64,000 nt of DNA, from positions 275,179,614-275,243,613 of the forward strand of contig CP136064.1 in the NCBI GenBank assembly GCA_032622095.1. Reading direction: 5' to 3'. Each line of letters begins with the position of its first letter. Within the stretch, counting starts at the first letter, position 1. Made by a program: the position numbers and the translations under genes. The notes under the pieces are model-generated. The model was not told where the DNA came from. It made no database searches and saw only the letters and a program-made list of their open reading frames with translations. Positions 33,787 through 43,950 of this stretch are shown here, piece after piece. Source of the stretch: Siphonodentalium dalli (taxonomy: Eukaryota > Mollusca > Scaphopoda > Gadilida > Siphonodentaliidae).

Positions 33787-34560
33787 TATTCGTGTTGAAA
33801 ATCGATGGCTCGTGCGTGTTAGAGCGTGACTGATTATTGTAGTACGTGTGTAGAGAGAGAGATACTTTATTCCTCCATATCAACGGAGATTACATATATT
33901 ACAAATATATACAACAAAATAATTACATATAATTTGTTAATACAAGCTGGGAGCTATGCGCGTAAACACATTTGCTAAGTTTCAGTGCAATTTTACTGCC
34001 AGTATCGTGAACAGTTCTCAACACAGCCACATTTGGTATTAAACGCCAACATATACATTATGGCTAGGATGTGTTTAACCGCAATAAAACATTTCAAGAG
34101 AATTGGTCGCCATTCAGAGGTGTTCATTTATATGCTGAGGGTATATACTTTCTATTCCGAGCAGAGGAAACAAATGAAGCGAACGCATCGCTTTAATAAG
34201 AGATTCTCGTTGCAGAGAAGATGGATCTGCAGTGGGATACACCCACCAAAGCAGTACGCTAGAAATGTGTTTTTGCTGAGGCTATCTAGGAGCGCGAATG
34301 TTTCTATCCCATGTCTGTCGATTATTGCATACCAGAAAGCATTCCTCGTCACCTGTGCAAATTCTGACATACAATCATGATACATATGAGTAAGAAGATT
34401 AACGAATGAATTATGGCTATGAATACAGGTGGCATCATTATTGTACGTGGTTTTTGCCAGAATGTTCGCCATTTTGATGCACATAGGATAGTAATTCGTG
34501 TTGAAAATCGATGGCTCGTGTGTGTTAGAGCGTGACTGACTATTGTAGTAAGTGTGTAGA
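33787..34560 (-). mobile_element. 5'-truncated retroelement between 67-bp direct repeats
   Basis: A 67-bp sequence (attcgtgttgaaaatcgatg to gtgtgtaga) occurs at about 33787-33851 and again at about 34494-34560, 93-95% identical by eye. The enclosed 640 bp, read on the minus strand, has an open frame, then an A/T-rich tail, and ends ggaggaataaagta followed by a (tc)n stretch. This looks like the 3' end of a non-LTR element inserted with an unusually long target duplication, or an older duplication that recombined. Confidence 0.5.
34155..34493 (-). pseudogene. possible C-terminal end of a retroelement ORF
   Basis: On the minus strand an open frame continues from the left boundary of the duplicated flank to a stop near 34152. 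It includes MYHDCMSEFAQVTRNAFWY, FLAYCFGGCIPL and ends LLLKRCVRFICFLCSE. The segment is compositionally protein-like and lies directly upstream of a retroelement-style 3' tail, which suggests the end of an ORF2. I do not recognise a domain in it, so the identity is inferred from position only. Confidence 0.35.
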
Positions 34561-35180
34561 TGTCTGAGATTCCGTGTGTATACATGTACCACATATAGCT
34601 TTGTGAGGTAATGTCTCAGAGTGATCGCCCTTCTAAGTTAATTTAATTGCGTGCGTGTCCTTGTGCAGATTGATGGGTTGTACGCGTATATATGTTGCCT
34701 GATGAATGTAGTTGTTGTGTTGGAGTCCATCCTTTATTTATGAGGAGCACCCCACGCGTGGGTTAAAATAAATATAAAACCTAGTCTTGGTTGTGAAACA
34801 GTAAGATGTATTGGTTAAAATGTAATGGTTAAGATTGCATTACATATGTACACTTGGTTTGTTTGTTTGTTTGTTTGTTTGTTTTTTTTTAATTTGTGTG
34901 CAATGTTTATGTACATGTGACTTTGAGCTTCAATTAGCTCTCAGTAACTCGTATAGCTCTATTGGTTAAAATATTTGGTAGGTAAATAAAAACATTTAAA
35001 AAACTACAATTATTAAAATATAGGTTTATTTGTTTTTGTTTTTTGACATGTTTTTATGTCTTACAGTGGTCTTATCTTTCCATCATCACTGTGTAGTCAA
35101 TTGCTTTTTCAGTATGTTGGTTCTTATTGTATGTATTGAATATATGTAGTTCCTTTCTGCTTCTTCAATACAATGTAAGG

Positions 35181-35430
35181 TTATAGCCTTGTAGAGTCAT
35201 CTATTTCGATGAGTTGTGTGCAGTCAATCACTAGCTGGGTGAGTATTTCATGTTGTTTAAGTGGTTGGTTTCCACTGTTGCACAGTTTATTTTTGAGGAG
35301 ATGTTCTATTTTGCTCATATATTTACTTCTTTGCATGGAGTATGATGGGCATTTGGCAATGAAGTGCAATCTGTCTTCAGTTTGGCAAACTGGGCATATA
35401 TTGTTTGTTGGAATGTGTGCACGATTTGAT
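35181..35430 (-). pseudogene. non-LTR retrotransposon ORF2, C-terminal zinc-finger fragment
   Basis: Read on the minus strand the frame gives ICPVCQTEDRLHFIAKCPSY, then a helix-rich segment to a stop at about 35181. The spacing CX2CX6HX4C followed by PSY matches the cysteine/histidine motif near the C-terminus of many non-LTR ORF2 proteins (C--C-----E---H----CP-Y). Downstream (34735-35180) is A/T-rich with a (tttg)n tract at about 34859-34880, consistent with a 3' UTR. No reverse transcriptase is left upstream, so this is a 5'-truncated copy. Confidence 0.65.
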
Positions 35431-35569
35431 TTGATTTTCTTTGTTTCTGTATTTCACTCTTTGATGTAAAAATATAAGTTAACGACCACCTTTGTGTAAA
35501 TGGTAAGTGCTTGTATGTATAATGTACTCTTCATATCATGGAGGACAATAAACGTATATATAATACACG

Positions 35570-36300
35570 AGGCGAAATAATGAGTAAAATGAAGCGTAAT
35601 TTAACCAAATGTAAAGACCAGGAATGAACTGTGATCCCGCTTAGCTTATAATTGACATCGCACCACGTGACGAATGTGATCTCGCGTGAATCTCCATGTA
35701 TTCCGTCAACATGCCGGCTGTTTTAATTACATTTGTGAAATATCATATATTTATTGTTCTGGACACCATTGATTGGCATCCAGTATACGTGAACATTTGG
35801 GAATGTTGTTGTGAGGTCTAGTTGGAAACCCCATCTCCCCTCCATATACTGCATATCAGACTCACCCACACGTTTTATATGTCACCTCACACTCTTTTAT
35901 ATACCGATCTATACTTCGTTCCCCTATACTAAATATATTTTCAGTCAATTTCTTTCTATTACTCCATATGAAGAAAAAAATCTCATCTATCGACCCAGCC
36001 CACGCTGTGAGTAGCTGAGTAACATATATACCAACAACGATCTTCTAAAATTATTATGAACACCATTACCTAATATTATGTCATCATGCTCACAGTGTGG
36101 GCTTATTCACACGTAATCGGAACGACCCCCATAAGCTTTATGCTTGATGTCGGATCCAATAATCATGCTTCATATTTTGTACCATGCATTTTTTTTAATT
36201 ATATGGAATAAATATTGTTTACATTATAAACACATAACCATTTTGAGTATTTGGTCTATACATGTTAATTGTAGAGAATTATATTATGCAGAAGGGCCAG
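35570..36300. other. no gene; dispersed-repeat fragment
   Basis: At about 35570-35630 a phrase (aataatgagtaaaatgaagc, then aagaccaggaa) repeats one seen at about 31487-31550. The remainder shows nothing supportable. Confidence 0.4.
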
Positions 36301-36310
36301 TGCAACTCCA

Positions 36311-37119
36311 TTGTAACGCTGGTGACTATGCTGGTGTTGTAACGATGGTGAATATGCTGGAGTTGTAACGATGGTGACTATGCTGGAGTTGTAACGATTG
36401 TGACTATGCTGGAGTTGTAACGATCGTGACTATGCTGGAGTTGTAACGATGATGACTATGCTGGAGTTGTAACGATGGTGACATGCTGGAGTTGTAACGA
36501 TGGTGACTACGCTGGAGTTGTAATGATGGTCATTATGCTGGAGTTGTAACGATGGTGACTATGCTGGAGTTATAACGATGGTGACTATGCTGGAGTTGTA
36601 ACGATTGCGACTATGCTGGAGTTGTAACGATGGTGACTATACTGGAGTTGTAACGATGGTGACTATGCTGGAGTTGTAACGATGGTGACTATGCTGGAGT
36701 TGTAACGATGGTGACGATGCTGGAGTTGTAACGATGGTGACTATGCTGGAGTTGTAACGATGGTGACTATGCTGGAGTTGTAACGATGGTGACTATGCTG
36801 GAGTTGTAACGATGGTGACTATGCTGGAGTTGTAACGATGGTGACTACGCTGGAATTGTAATGATGGTAATTATGCTGGAGTTGTAATAATGGTGATTAT
36901 GCTGGAATTGTAACGACGGTGACTATGCTGGAGTTGTAACGATGGTGACTACGCTGGAGTTGTAACGATGGTAATTATGCTGGAGTTGTAATAATGGTGA
37001 TTATGCTGGAATTGTAACGACGGTGACTATGCTGGAGTTGTAACGATGGTGACTATGCTGGAGTTGTAACGATGGTGACTATGCTGGAGTTGTAACGATG
37101 GTGACTATGCTGGAGTTGA
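36311..37119 (+). repeat. 26-bp minisatellite, about 31 copies
   Basis: The unit is gatggtgactatgctggagt plus tgtaac. Most copies are identical. A variant block with taattatgctgg and ataatggtgatt appears twice, at about 36865-36900 and 36970-37005, indicating a duplicated higher-order segment. Confidence 0.97.
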
Positions 37120-37250
37120 TGTACACGTCGGTGTCCCTGACCCGTGCCTTTCTCGAAAATATATACCTGGCGCTGAGAGCACTGACCTCTATACAATTTT
37201 AATAGTTATTTTTGGTTTGAATACATACATTTATCCATCACCCTTGATTT

Positions 37251-37255
<5 letters not shown>

Positions 37256-37283
<28 letters not shown>
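37256..37283. repeat. (TA)n microsatellite
   Basis: A run of about 13 TA dinucleotides just 3' of the 26-bp array. Confidence 0.9.
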
Positions 37284-37286
<3 letters not shown>

Positions 37287-37434
37287 ATCAGAAGTGGGAC
37301 ATTATTCGGTCAAGTTACATGCTAACGCGTTTGGGTCAATAGCAAATAAATACAGATAGTATCGTGTTTGATATTGGATTGTGTATGCAATTGTTCAATA
37401 ATTACGATGTGATAGAAGTACAGCTCTCTGTTAA

Positions 37435-37825
37435 CCCTTTACCCAACAAAGCGGCCAAAACCGGCCAAATAAAGCTTCAACAGCCTAAATGTCTTCGGTC
37501 TGTCTCAATAGAACCATACAAATATGGATATCATTGGAACCGGCTCCTTGACCACATTGTGATAGTTACAGTTATGCCCTGTGCCAATGCATTCTCTTAT
37601 ATATGCGAGTCGACCATAGGTCGCCTCGCATATATAAGAGAATGCATTGACCTAAAAAAAATCTTTTTTTAACACTTTTTACCATTTTTTCTTACATTCT
37701 TTAACAATTTTATAATTTGTAATGTGTTAAGCCAATGCATTCTCTTATATATGCGAGGCGACCTATGGTCGACTCGCATATATAAGAGAATGCATTGGCA
37801 CAGGGCCGTTCTGTTGGGTAAAGGG
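37435..37825 (+). mobile_element. TTAA-type MITE with double hairpin (family 1), copy c
   Basis: This is the best-preserved copy. TTAA lies at 37431-37434 and 37826-37829, with termini CCCTTTACCCAACA and TGTTGGGTAAAGGG. The left part carries ggccaaaaccggcc and ggaaccggctcc. The hairpins are 37583-37651 and 37731-37799 around a 79-bp T-rich spacer. Same orientation as the 8.8-kb copy. Confidence 0.93.
37583..37799. repeat. paired 69-bp hairpins, copy 5
   Basis: The arms are nearly perfect: one change (gcattgac) at the inner end of the first hairpin. The spacer contains ttctttaacaattttataat, also present in the spacer of the 7.8-kb copy. Confidence 0.95.
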
Positions 37826-37988
37826 TTAATTTCTGACTAACAAAATCATGGTATTTGATGTGTGTACAGGCCTAATGTGTTTGTCACGATCGATTTCCGT
37901 CACAGTTCAGCGCGACAAAGAAAAACCACTCTGTTTAGCTTGACGCACCAGGAACCATAAGGCATATGTGTGCCACGATCATATTTTA

Positions 37989-38225
37989 CCCTTGCTATAC
38001 TGAATAGATTCTGTCATTCAGTTTTAAAAGTATACATTGGAATGATCTATTATTCATGTGATAAAAGCAGACGACAGATAGTTAAATGTTCAGAAGGAGA
38101 TTTATTTATTGGAGGGAAATGTTCAGATAATAAGGTCAACAAACGACCTTAATTGTTGCACACTTAATAGATGAACATTTCCTATGGGATAACTACTCAT
38201 CAATCATGCTTTAGTATATACCGTG
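37989..38225 (+). mobile_element. MITE2 (TTAA type), copy 3
   Basis: It starts with a worn terminus (cccttgctatactgaatag), runs through tatacattggaatgatc, gcagacgacagata and the central ggaaatgttcagataata, and ends catcaatcatgctttagtat. Confidence 0.75.
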
Positions 38226-38229
38226 TTAC

Positions 38230-39060
38230 CGATCAGTAATTTACAATGTCATATGTAGAATGTTGTAAATATGTTGTCCAACCTTTGATAATGGTGATCC
38301 ACAAGGAGAAGTGAAATTTACGAGCAACGGTTAAAAGCCAACTGTCAAAGACAACTGAATATTTTAGCCAAATGCGCTATTAATGATTGCCATATAATAA
38401 ATCTCCTCTGATAATATACATTTTTCACGGGTTTTTAGCAGCACCACGGTGTTATCAAACACAATTCCCCAATCGTAGTATTGATCTGTCGTGCAGTAGA
38501 TGGATATTTTGAACGTGATATCCCCCGCGATCTGCCGATATATAGTTGATGGCGGCACTTGATCAATCGACAATAAGATGTCGTGTTTTGTGCTTTAATT
38601 TAATTTTTTTTAAAGATTGAACTTCTTGCTCAATTTAACACAAATTATTATTATTTGTTTTAAATTAAATTAATTTGTTTTTAAATGAAAATATTGAAAA
38701 GCTAACGTCGTCACCCCGAGTCACCACCCCCGATTTGGTTGAAATTGGTCCAGGGGTTGGGAGACAAATCGCGAACAGACAGACGGAAAGACAGACATAT
38801 CATACTCGTTTATAAAGACAGACATATCGTACTCGTTTATATGTAGTTAACTATTGTTTCGATTAAGGTTATGAGTTATAACTGAACAGTTTGAAAACAA
38901 ATATACTATATAATGTCACTAAGTGCGTTATAAACTGTTCGGTTATAACACATAACCTTCAATAACATTAAACGTGTCCCAATTCACTCGCAGTGGGAAC
39001 ATATGCACAAATTGTGAGAAAAAAAAATAGTTAACCGTTTTTATTCTTATATTAATTATT
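38230..39060. other. no gene; repeat tail and hairpin
   Basis: At 38700-38830 the phrase ttggttgaaattggtccagg, followed by acagacagacggaaagacag, resembles the 3' ends of widespread invertebrate retroposons. At 38865-38959 aaggttatgagttata pairs with tataacacataacctt to form a roughly 95-bp hairpin. An A/T-only inverted patch lies at 38595-38690. Confidence 0.5.
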
Positions 39061-39331
39061 GATAACTCTCCAATAACGAACTTTCGCGTATTGAAAGCAT
39101 TGTTAGTGATTTATCAAAAAACATCACTGATCATATACGTTCAACTCTTTTGGTCTAAATGTGATTTTTCAGAAAACTTTTCGGTGCTTTTACCTTTTCC
39201 ATTGTTTACTGTCAATTTGTTATTAAACTATGATATCTTATTGGACTTTGATCGGCAATTTCAATGTAACAGTTCTGTTTACATAACAATGGTTTGAATG
39301 TGTGGAATCTCGTTATTGGAGAGATGGAGGA

Positions 39332-39477
39332 TCTACAACGAGTCCCCAGTTTATAGCGGAATTTACAAAACGAGTCCAGTAAATTAGATCAGTGGACCGA
39401 GCCTATGGCGAGGTTCAGAACGAATTTACTGGACGAGTTTTGTAAATTCGGCTATAAATTTGGGATGAGTTGTAGAC
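39332..39477. repeat. palindromic unit (first of a related pair)
   Basis: tctacaacgagtcc at 39332 pairs with the end at 39477 across about 60-bp arms containing gaatttacaaaacgagtcc. The loop region reads gaccgagcctatggcgaggt. The unit at 39976-40094 has the same plan with different sequence. Confidence 0.7.
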
Positions 39478-39975
39478 TCTATTTATTACATGATCCAAAA
39501 CCTCGACAAAACATACTTAAATCAACAACTGGGACGCAAAAATAGCATCGGCATCTGTAAGGTATATACGATGACGTTTCACTCAACTATGAATTGTTTA
39601 CCGGCGTAAATACATAGTCCCAGATAAATAACGACTCTTTGGCGTATTTAATGGCGTTTATTTAATGACATAACATTTCAAACTCTTCATGCATTATAGA
39701 TTGTTGGCAAAATATTGGAAACCATAGTATTTTGAGACGTAGGGAAGGAATGTAAACAGACGACAAACCGGAAGTCAAATGTCACCTGGCACTATATCCT
39801 GTTATTAAACAAACGTTTAATATCACAATTTATAGAATGGGTTTAATGAATGGAATAAGGGTAGGATCGTGTAATAATTATTAATATTGAACATAAGAAC
39901 AAAATGGTATTTTTTTCATGTACCTCTTGATGATAGTTGTTTACATACTTTTATAAACAGAGTACCTCCATGAGT

Positions 39976-40094
39976 CGCAATTCTGTACGAAATTTATTAA
40001 CCGAGTGCACTAAATTCGATTCGAACCGAGCTTTAGCGAGGCTCAAATCGAATTTAGCGGATGGTGTTAATAAATTTCGTATATAATTGGGACG
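39976..40094. repeat. palindromic unit (second of a related pair)
   Basis: The arms run from cgcaattctgtacgaaattt to the mirrored aaatttcgtatataattg. The centre, aaccgagctttagcgaggct, resembles the centre of the palindrome at 39332-39477. Confidence 0.65.
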
Positions 40095-40602
40095 AATTTG
40101 ATATCCATTTTTATCACATAAAGACATTTTAACAAGGACAAAATGAAATGGCAAGGGTTAAACAAAATTAATATTGATTTCCTTATCAAAAACAAAGAGG
40201 AAGTAAACACACCTTTAAAAAATATATAGTTCCATTTTAAAGTTTTCTTTTCATGTTGACAAAACTGCTCAATCACCCTTATCACGCATGTTGATTTCAC
40301 AGTCAACACAAATCGATAATAATATAGTTCAGTCATTGACATCATTGCGCTAATGTCTTACCTCACTGCGCGTACCGATAATACACGTGCATCTTACTAT
40401 AACACGAGGCCTGGTTTTGTGATAAACAAAACTATGTTATTTCTCATCAACCAACTTCGAAGGCCTTGTGTCTCTTTAATCGAAATATTTCTTAAATAAT
40501 GGCCTCAATCCTGGTAGTGGAGCCATAACTCTATCTCCAATCTATCACCACCCTTTGCCGATCTTAGCATCCCGCATACCTAGCATCCAGTGGAGACGTT
40601 AT

Positions 40603-41410
40603 CTCTTACCACACTAAAGCTTAATGGTGCATTTACATTGGTGTAGATCTGTAGACAGATATGCGTGAAGTCACGTGTCGCGGATTACTGTGATCACAAC
40701 ATGATTACTGATAGTGAACGCGCGCTCATCAGTACTCAGGTAATTGACAATTCGGGTCAGTTTAGGCCAGACAAAAATAATGAACCAACTATAAGCAGAC
40801 CAAAGCGATTTGATCCGTGCCGCGTCAGCGTCAGTTGAGTCTAAGAGGATCAGGAGATGGTGGGCCCGGTCGTGGGCTACTGCCACAGAAAGATGCGCAC
40901 CGGATTTTTTGACAATTGTCTCGATGCTCGTTGTATTCCATATGAAATACATGGGTTGAAATAACAAAGAAAGATTACGCACATTCGCCATGCCCGGGTA
41001 ACAATTAATCAAATCAGATTTGCCTGTCGCAATGCCTCGGTGTTGACCGTGAATTATAACGGACACGATTTTTGCTCACACGAACGAATACCGTTTTCTT
41101 TCTGTGTGCATTTCTATATCAACCCGTTTACACTAGTATGCGTGTAGAACTGTATACAGATCTACAGTAATGTAAACACACCCTAATTGATGATTAGTTA
41201 TCCCAAAGGAAATGTTCAGATAATAAGTTCAACAAACGTTTATTGAACTTGTTATCTAATAATTTCCCTCAATAAATATGGCTCCTTCTGTACTGTTATT
41301 ATCTGCCGTCTGCTGGTATCGCATTAACATCCATCCAAATCAATAATATACCATTGCGATGTACATTTTTTAGCTGACTCGAAGAATCTATTTAGTATAT
41401 ATAGAAATGG
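40603..41410 (-). mobile_element. MITE2 (TTAA type), copy 4, interrupted
   Basis: The left terminus (ctcttaccacactaaagc, worn) and right terminus (tatatagaaatgg then TTAA at 41411-41414) match MITE2 in reverse orientation. The inner sequence resumes at 41187 with ttgatgattagttatccc. The element at 40625-41182 splits it at the sequence between aaagc and ttgatga. Confidence 0.75.
40625..41182. mobile_element. TTAA-type inverted-repeat element inside MITE2
   Basis: The terminal repeats, about 45 bp, share GGTGYRTTTACATT and tgtagatctgta. The flanks are TTAA (40621-40624) and CTAA (41183-41186), consistent with a TTAA target with one later change. The host MITE2 reads continuously if the 558 bp is removed. 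The interior is less A/T-rich than its surroundings and has a 131-codon open frame on the minus strand (41066-40671) that I cannot assign to any family. It may be chance, or captured coding sequence. Confidence 0.7.
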
Positions 41411-41477
41411 TTAACCCCTTACTCTGTAATGAACGACGAATGACTCATTTTGGATTGTATCAGATCAAGCAGCTATT

Positions 41478-41990
41478 GTTGTGGTAATTCATGTGAAGAC
41501 GCAAACCATTTTTTCTTCAGTTGTCCTCTGTACGCAGTAGCGCGAAATCGGATGTGGGCTCGTATGGATGAACTTAACGTGACTATTGTCTCCGAAAAAG
41601 ATCTCCTGTTTGGTGTACAACACTACAGCGGAAAGCTAAATGCGCGCCTGTTTGAGACAGTACAATCATTTATCTCATCTACAGACCGTTTCTCTTAATC
41701 TCTTAATCTAATAATTATCAGAATTTTCTCGTTATAGTTTCCCTTACCCCAATCCTGCGAGACCACAGCCACTCCAACAGCCACACTTAAATATTAACTT
41801 CTACAATACACCTGAATTAAAACCATCTCCGATATTTGAATTTATTAGCAATTGAATGCCAGGGGAGAGGAGCTCCGATAAGTTCGGCAACTTGTGCTCC
41901 GATCCTCTGTGCCCACACTCATACCATTATTGTTATATTTAATCTGTGTAATATATATTGTATATAGTGGGTCACAATAAATATGTTCAA
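41478..41990 (+). mobile_element. 5'-truncated non-LTR retrotransposon with 14-bp target duplication
   Basis: ATCAAGCAGCTATT at 41464-41477 is repeated at 41991-42004. Between them lie the last 72 or so codons of an ORF2 and a roughly 290-bp 3' UTR that ends acaataaatatgttca without a poly(A) tail. The 5' boundary falls inside the coding region, the usual result of incomplete reverse transcription. The short gttcaa-type end fits CR1/L2-like elements, which lack poly(A). Confidence 0.85.
41480..41698 (+). pseudogene. ORF2 C-terminal fragment (Cys/His motif)
   Basis: Within the truncated insertion the frame begins CGNSCEDANHFFFSCPLYAV and continues through RMWARMDEL and LLFGVQHYS to the stop at 41696-41698. 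The pattern CG--CED--HFFF-CP-Y is the cysteine/histidine motif near the end of many non-LTR ORF2 proteins. The frame is uninterrupted, suggesting a fairly young insertion, but it has no endonuclease or reverse transcriptase and cannot act alone. Confidence 0.8.
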
Positions 41991-42204
41991 ATCAAGCAGC
42001 TATTTATTTGATTAGTTGTTCATTTCAATAAACTACATACCTAATTAAATTTCACCGACGTATCACGAATTGTGATAAAGCGTAATTAAGTTTAACTGAA
42101 ATACTGTAATCCTATTGGGGAACCACTAGAAATCTGGTCAACAGAAAATCCATTTCGTTTGTGACATGGCAATTGTATGTAAAATCAGGTTTAAACCGGA
42201 GTTT

Positions 42205-42750
42205 GACACTTCTTTACTAATCCATTCAGTTATGATGGTATGTTTATACACTGGCAAGTTTGCACGGTATGGTTTGCAGTCATTTTGTCGTAGCAAACGA
42301 TATGGTGCCATAATATGAACGGAAACAAACACATAAAGTGCATAGGTGCCACAGCTAACTACGTGCCTGTAGCGATGCTACCGGAATTTGTCTGTAAATA
42401 TCATGAAATTATGTCTAAAGAATAAATCATACAGGTATTTGAAGGCAAATTCAAATAGCACTCCTACAAGTGGAATTATATAAATGTTACTTCTCATGGC
42501 TTTCACTTTGGTAAAGATGCATGTTAAGTGCACGGTTCCGTTCATATTATGACACCAAGTCGTTTTCTATGACGAAATGCCCGCAAAAACATTCAGTGCA
42601 AACTTGCCAGCGATATACATTGGACTGTTCAATTATTCATCTGGATGGACGATAAGGCAATATGAGCAGACGACAGATAATACAACTTGTTATCGGAACA
42701 TAACCGAATAAGGGAACTATACTCGTCAAAGAATAATTAGTATAGAATGA
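42205..42750 (+). mobile_element. MITE2 (TTAA type), copy 5, interrupted
   Basis: The left part (ttactaatccattcagttat) and right part (tatacattggactgttcaat, then gcagacgacagata and attagtatagaatg) form one MITE2 copy when 42249-42612 is removed. The right half is more diverged than in other copies. Confidence 0.65.
42249..42612. mobile_element. CACTGGCAAG inverted-repeat element inside MITE2
   Basis: CACTGGCAAGTTTGCAC at 42249 is mirrored by gtgcaaacttgccag ending at 42610. Inverted similarity extends about 100 bp inward (aatatgaacgga). The flanks are tata-rich, so a TA or ATA target duplication is plausible but not certain. A partial copy lies at 14155-14275. Confidence 0.7.
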
Positions 42751-42848
42751 TAGATGGGACCTTGTAGTCTGCAATTATGTTCAGATGTTGTCATGGTGAC
42801 TAACTGTCGTAAAACCCTCCAATTATGGTATAGAGTGGGACATTATAA

Positions 42849-43465
42849 ACCATTGCTCTATTAAATGGATTCTCCCAGTCAGTTAAAGTGATGTGAAACA
42901 CTCCGATAGGGTGGTCAAATAGAAATGGAGAATAATCTCGCTCAGAGTAGTTATGTTTACGAATATTAATCAACACACACCGTCATTCTGACATATTAAT
43001 TAAATGCACTGACTCTCGATGGCGAAAACATGTGTGTGTGTTTGTCGCCGATTGTTGAACCCGAATCCAGATGTAAATATTTACAATTGAGCGTAGTTTT
43101 GACGATGTTTTCTATTCAGTGGTGTTGTCGATTTCTTTGAAATTTTCGGCGATGTTAGTAGAATGCTACATTCTCCATGCAGGTTGGCATAACGCCTGCA
43201 TATTAACATATCAGTTTCACGAACCCGAACAAGTCCATGATATGTCTTTAAAAAATGTACATCGGAATGGCCTATTATTGATTTGAATGGATGTTGAAGT
43301 GATAAAAGCAAACGACAGGTAAATAAAAGGGCAAAAGCCCTATTTATTGAGGGAAATGTTTAGATAATAAGTTCAACAAAGGACCTATAGTCGTTTGTCA
43401 AACTTATTATCTGTATATTTCCTATGGGATAACTACTCATCAATGATGCTTTAGTATTAAAAGGA
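42849..43465 (+). mobile_element. MITE2 (TTAA type), copy 6, interrupted
   Basis: It starts aaccattgctctattaaatg, reaches tctcccagtcag at 42871, and resumes at 43252 with aaaatgtacatcggaatgg. It ends ctttagtattaaaaggat followed by TTAA at 43466-43469. The central palindrome is well preserved at about 43352-43433. A copy of the AGTG element is inserted at its internal TTAA. Confidence 0.8.
42887..43247 (+). mobile_element. AGTG-family TTAA element, one-ended copy, inside MITE2
   Basis: This matches the left 360 bp or so of 26325-27297, beginning AGTGATGTGAAACACTCC after TTAA (42883-42886). It stops at an internal TTAA of the element (43248-43251), where MITE2 sequence resumes. The right terminus is missing. 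Either the element was excised back to an internal TTAA, or a deletion joined two TTAA sites. Confidence 0.75.
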
Positions 43466-43850
43466 TTAACAATGTCAGACAATAAGAGCGCCATCGGAGT
43501 GACTATTGGGATACTGTATGGCGCCTTTGACCGCTCGACCACAGTCTGCATAGCATTAATTTTTCATAAATCCATAAACCCCATAGACTCATCCGCATCT
43601 TATGACAATTGAATGATAAATTAATAATGCTGTTATAAATGTCACTCAAAACGAATATTGATCCCCGCAGTCTATGGTATAAAGTTACTGCTCCCTGTGG
43701 TGTAGAATATCTGATTTATTGAGGCAGTACGCGTGTTGCGCGTATCTTATATATGAGTGTTTCGTATCGAGATGTTCTTGTATCGATCGGTATGGCACAC
43801 TGGTATGTCCCTCAACTTAGACGAAGCGTGAAATTCTGTCTCGTTTTCGC

Positions 43851-43950
43851 CCATGTTGGGGTTCGAACCCATCAGATATCGTCTATCCAGACTGATATGC
43901 TGTCATCCGCGATCTCATCACTTCTGCTACGCGCGCGACCTAACCATCTC
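43851..43950 (-). other. tRNA-like sequence (A and B box motifs)
   Basis: On the minus strand TAGCCGAGATGGTTAGG resembles the D-arm and A box of serine/leucine-type tRNAs. Further on, GGTTCGAACCC is an exact B box with the TTCGAAC loop. The distance between the boxes, about 70 bases, is longer than in a tRNA, and an acceptor stem is not evident. This is therefore a tRNA-derived sequence, perhaps a SINE head, and not a working tRNA gene. It lies at the edge of the 26-bp array whose unit repeats its A-box half. Confidence 0.5.

Noticed and set aside
34349-34594. Second overlapping minus-strand frame with a hydrophobic stretch
   Set aside because: It is an alternative frame of the retroelement fragment. 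The neighbouring frame has the more protein-like ending and correct position before the 3' tail.
43851-43950. Functional tRNA-Ser or tRNA-Leu gene
   Set aside because: A and B boxes are too far apart and no acceptor stem or clear anticodon arm can be built.
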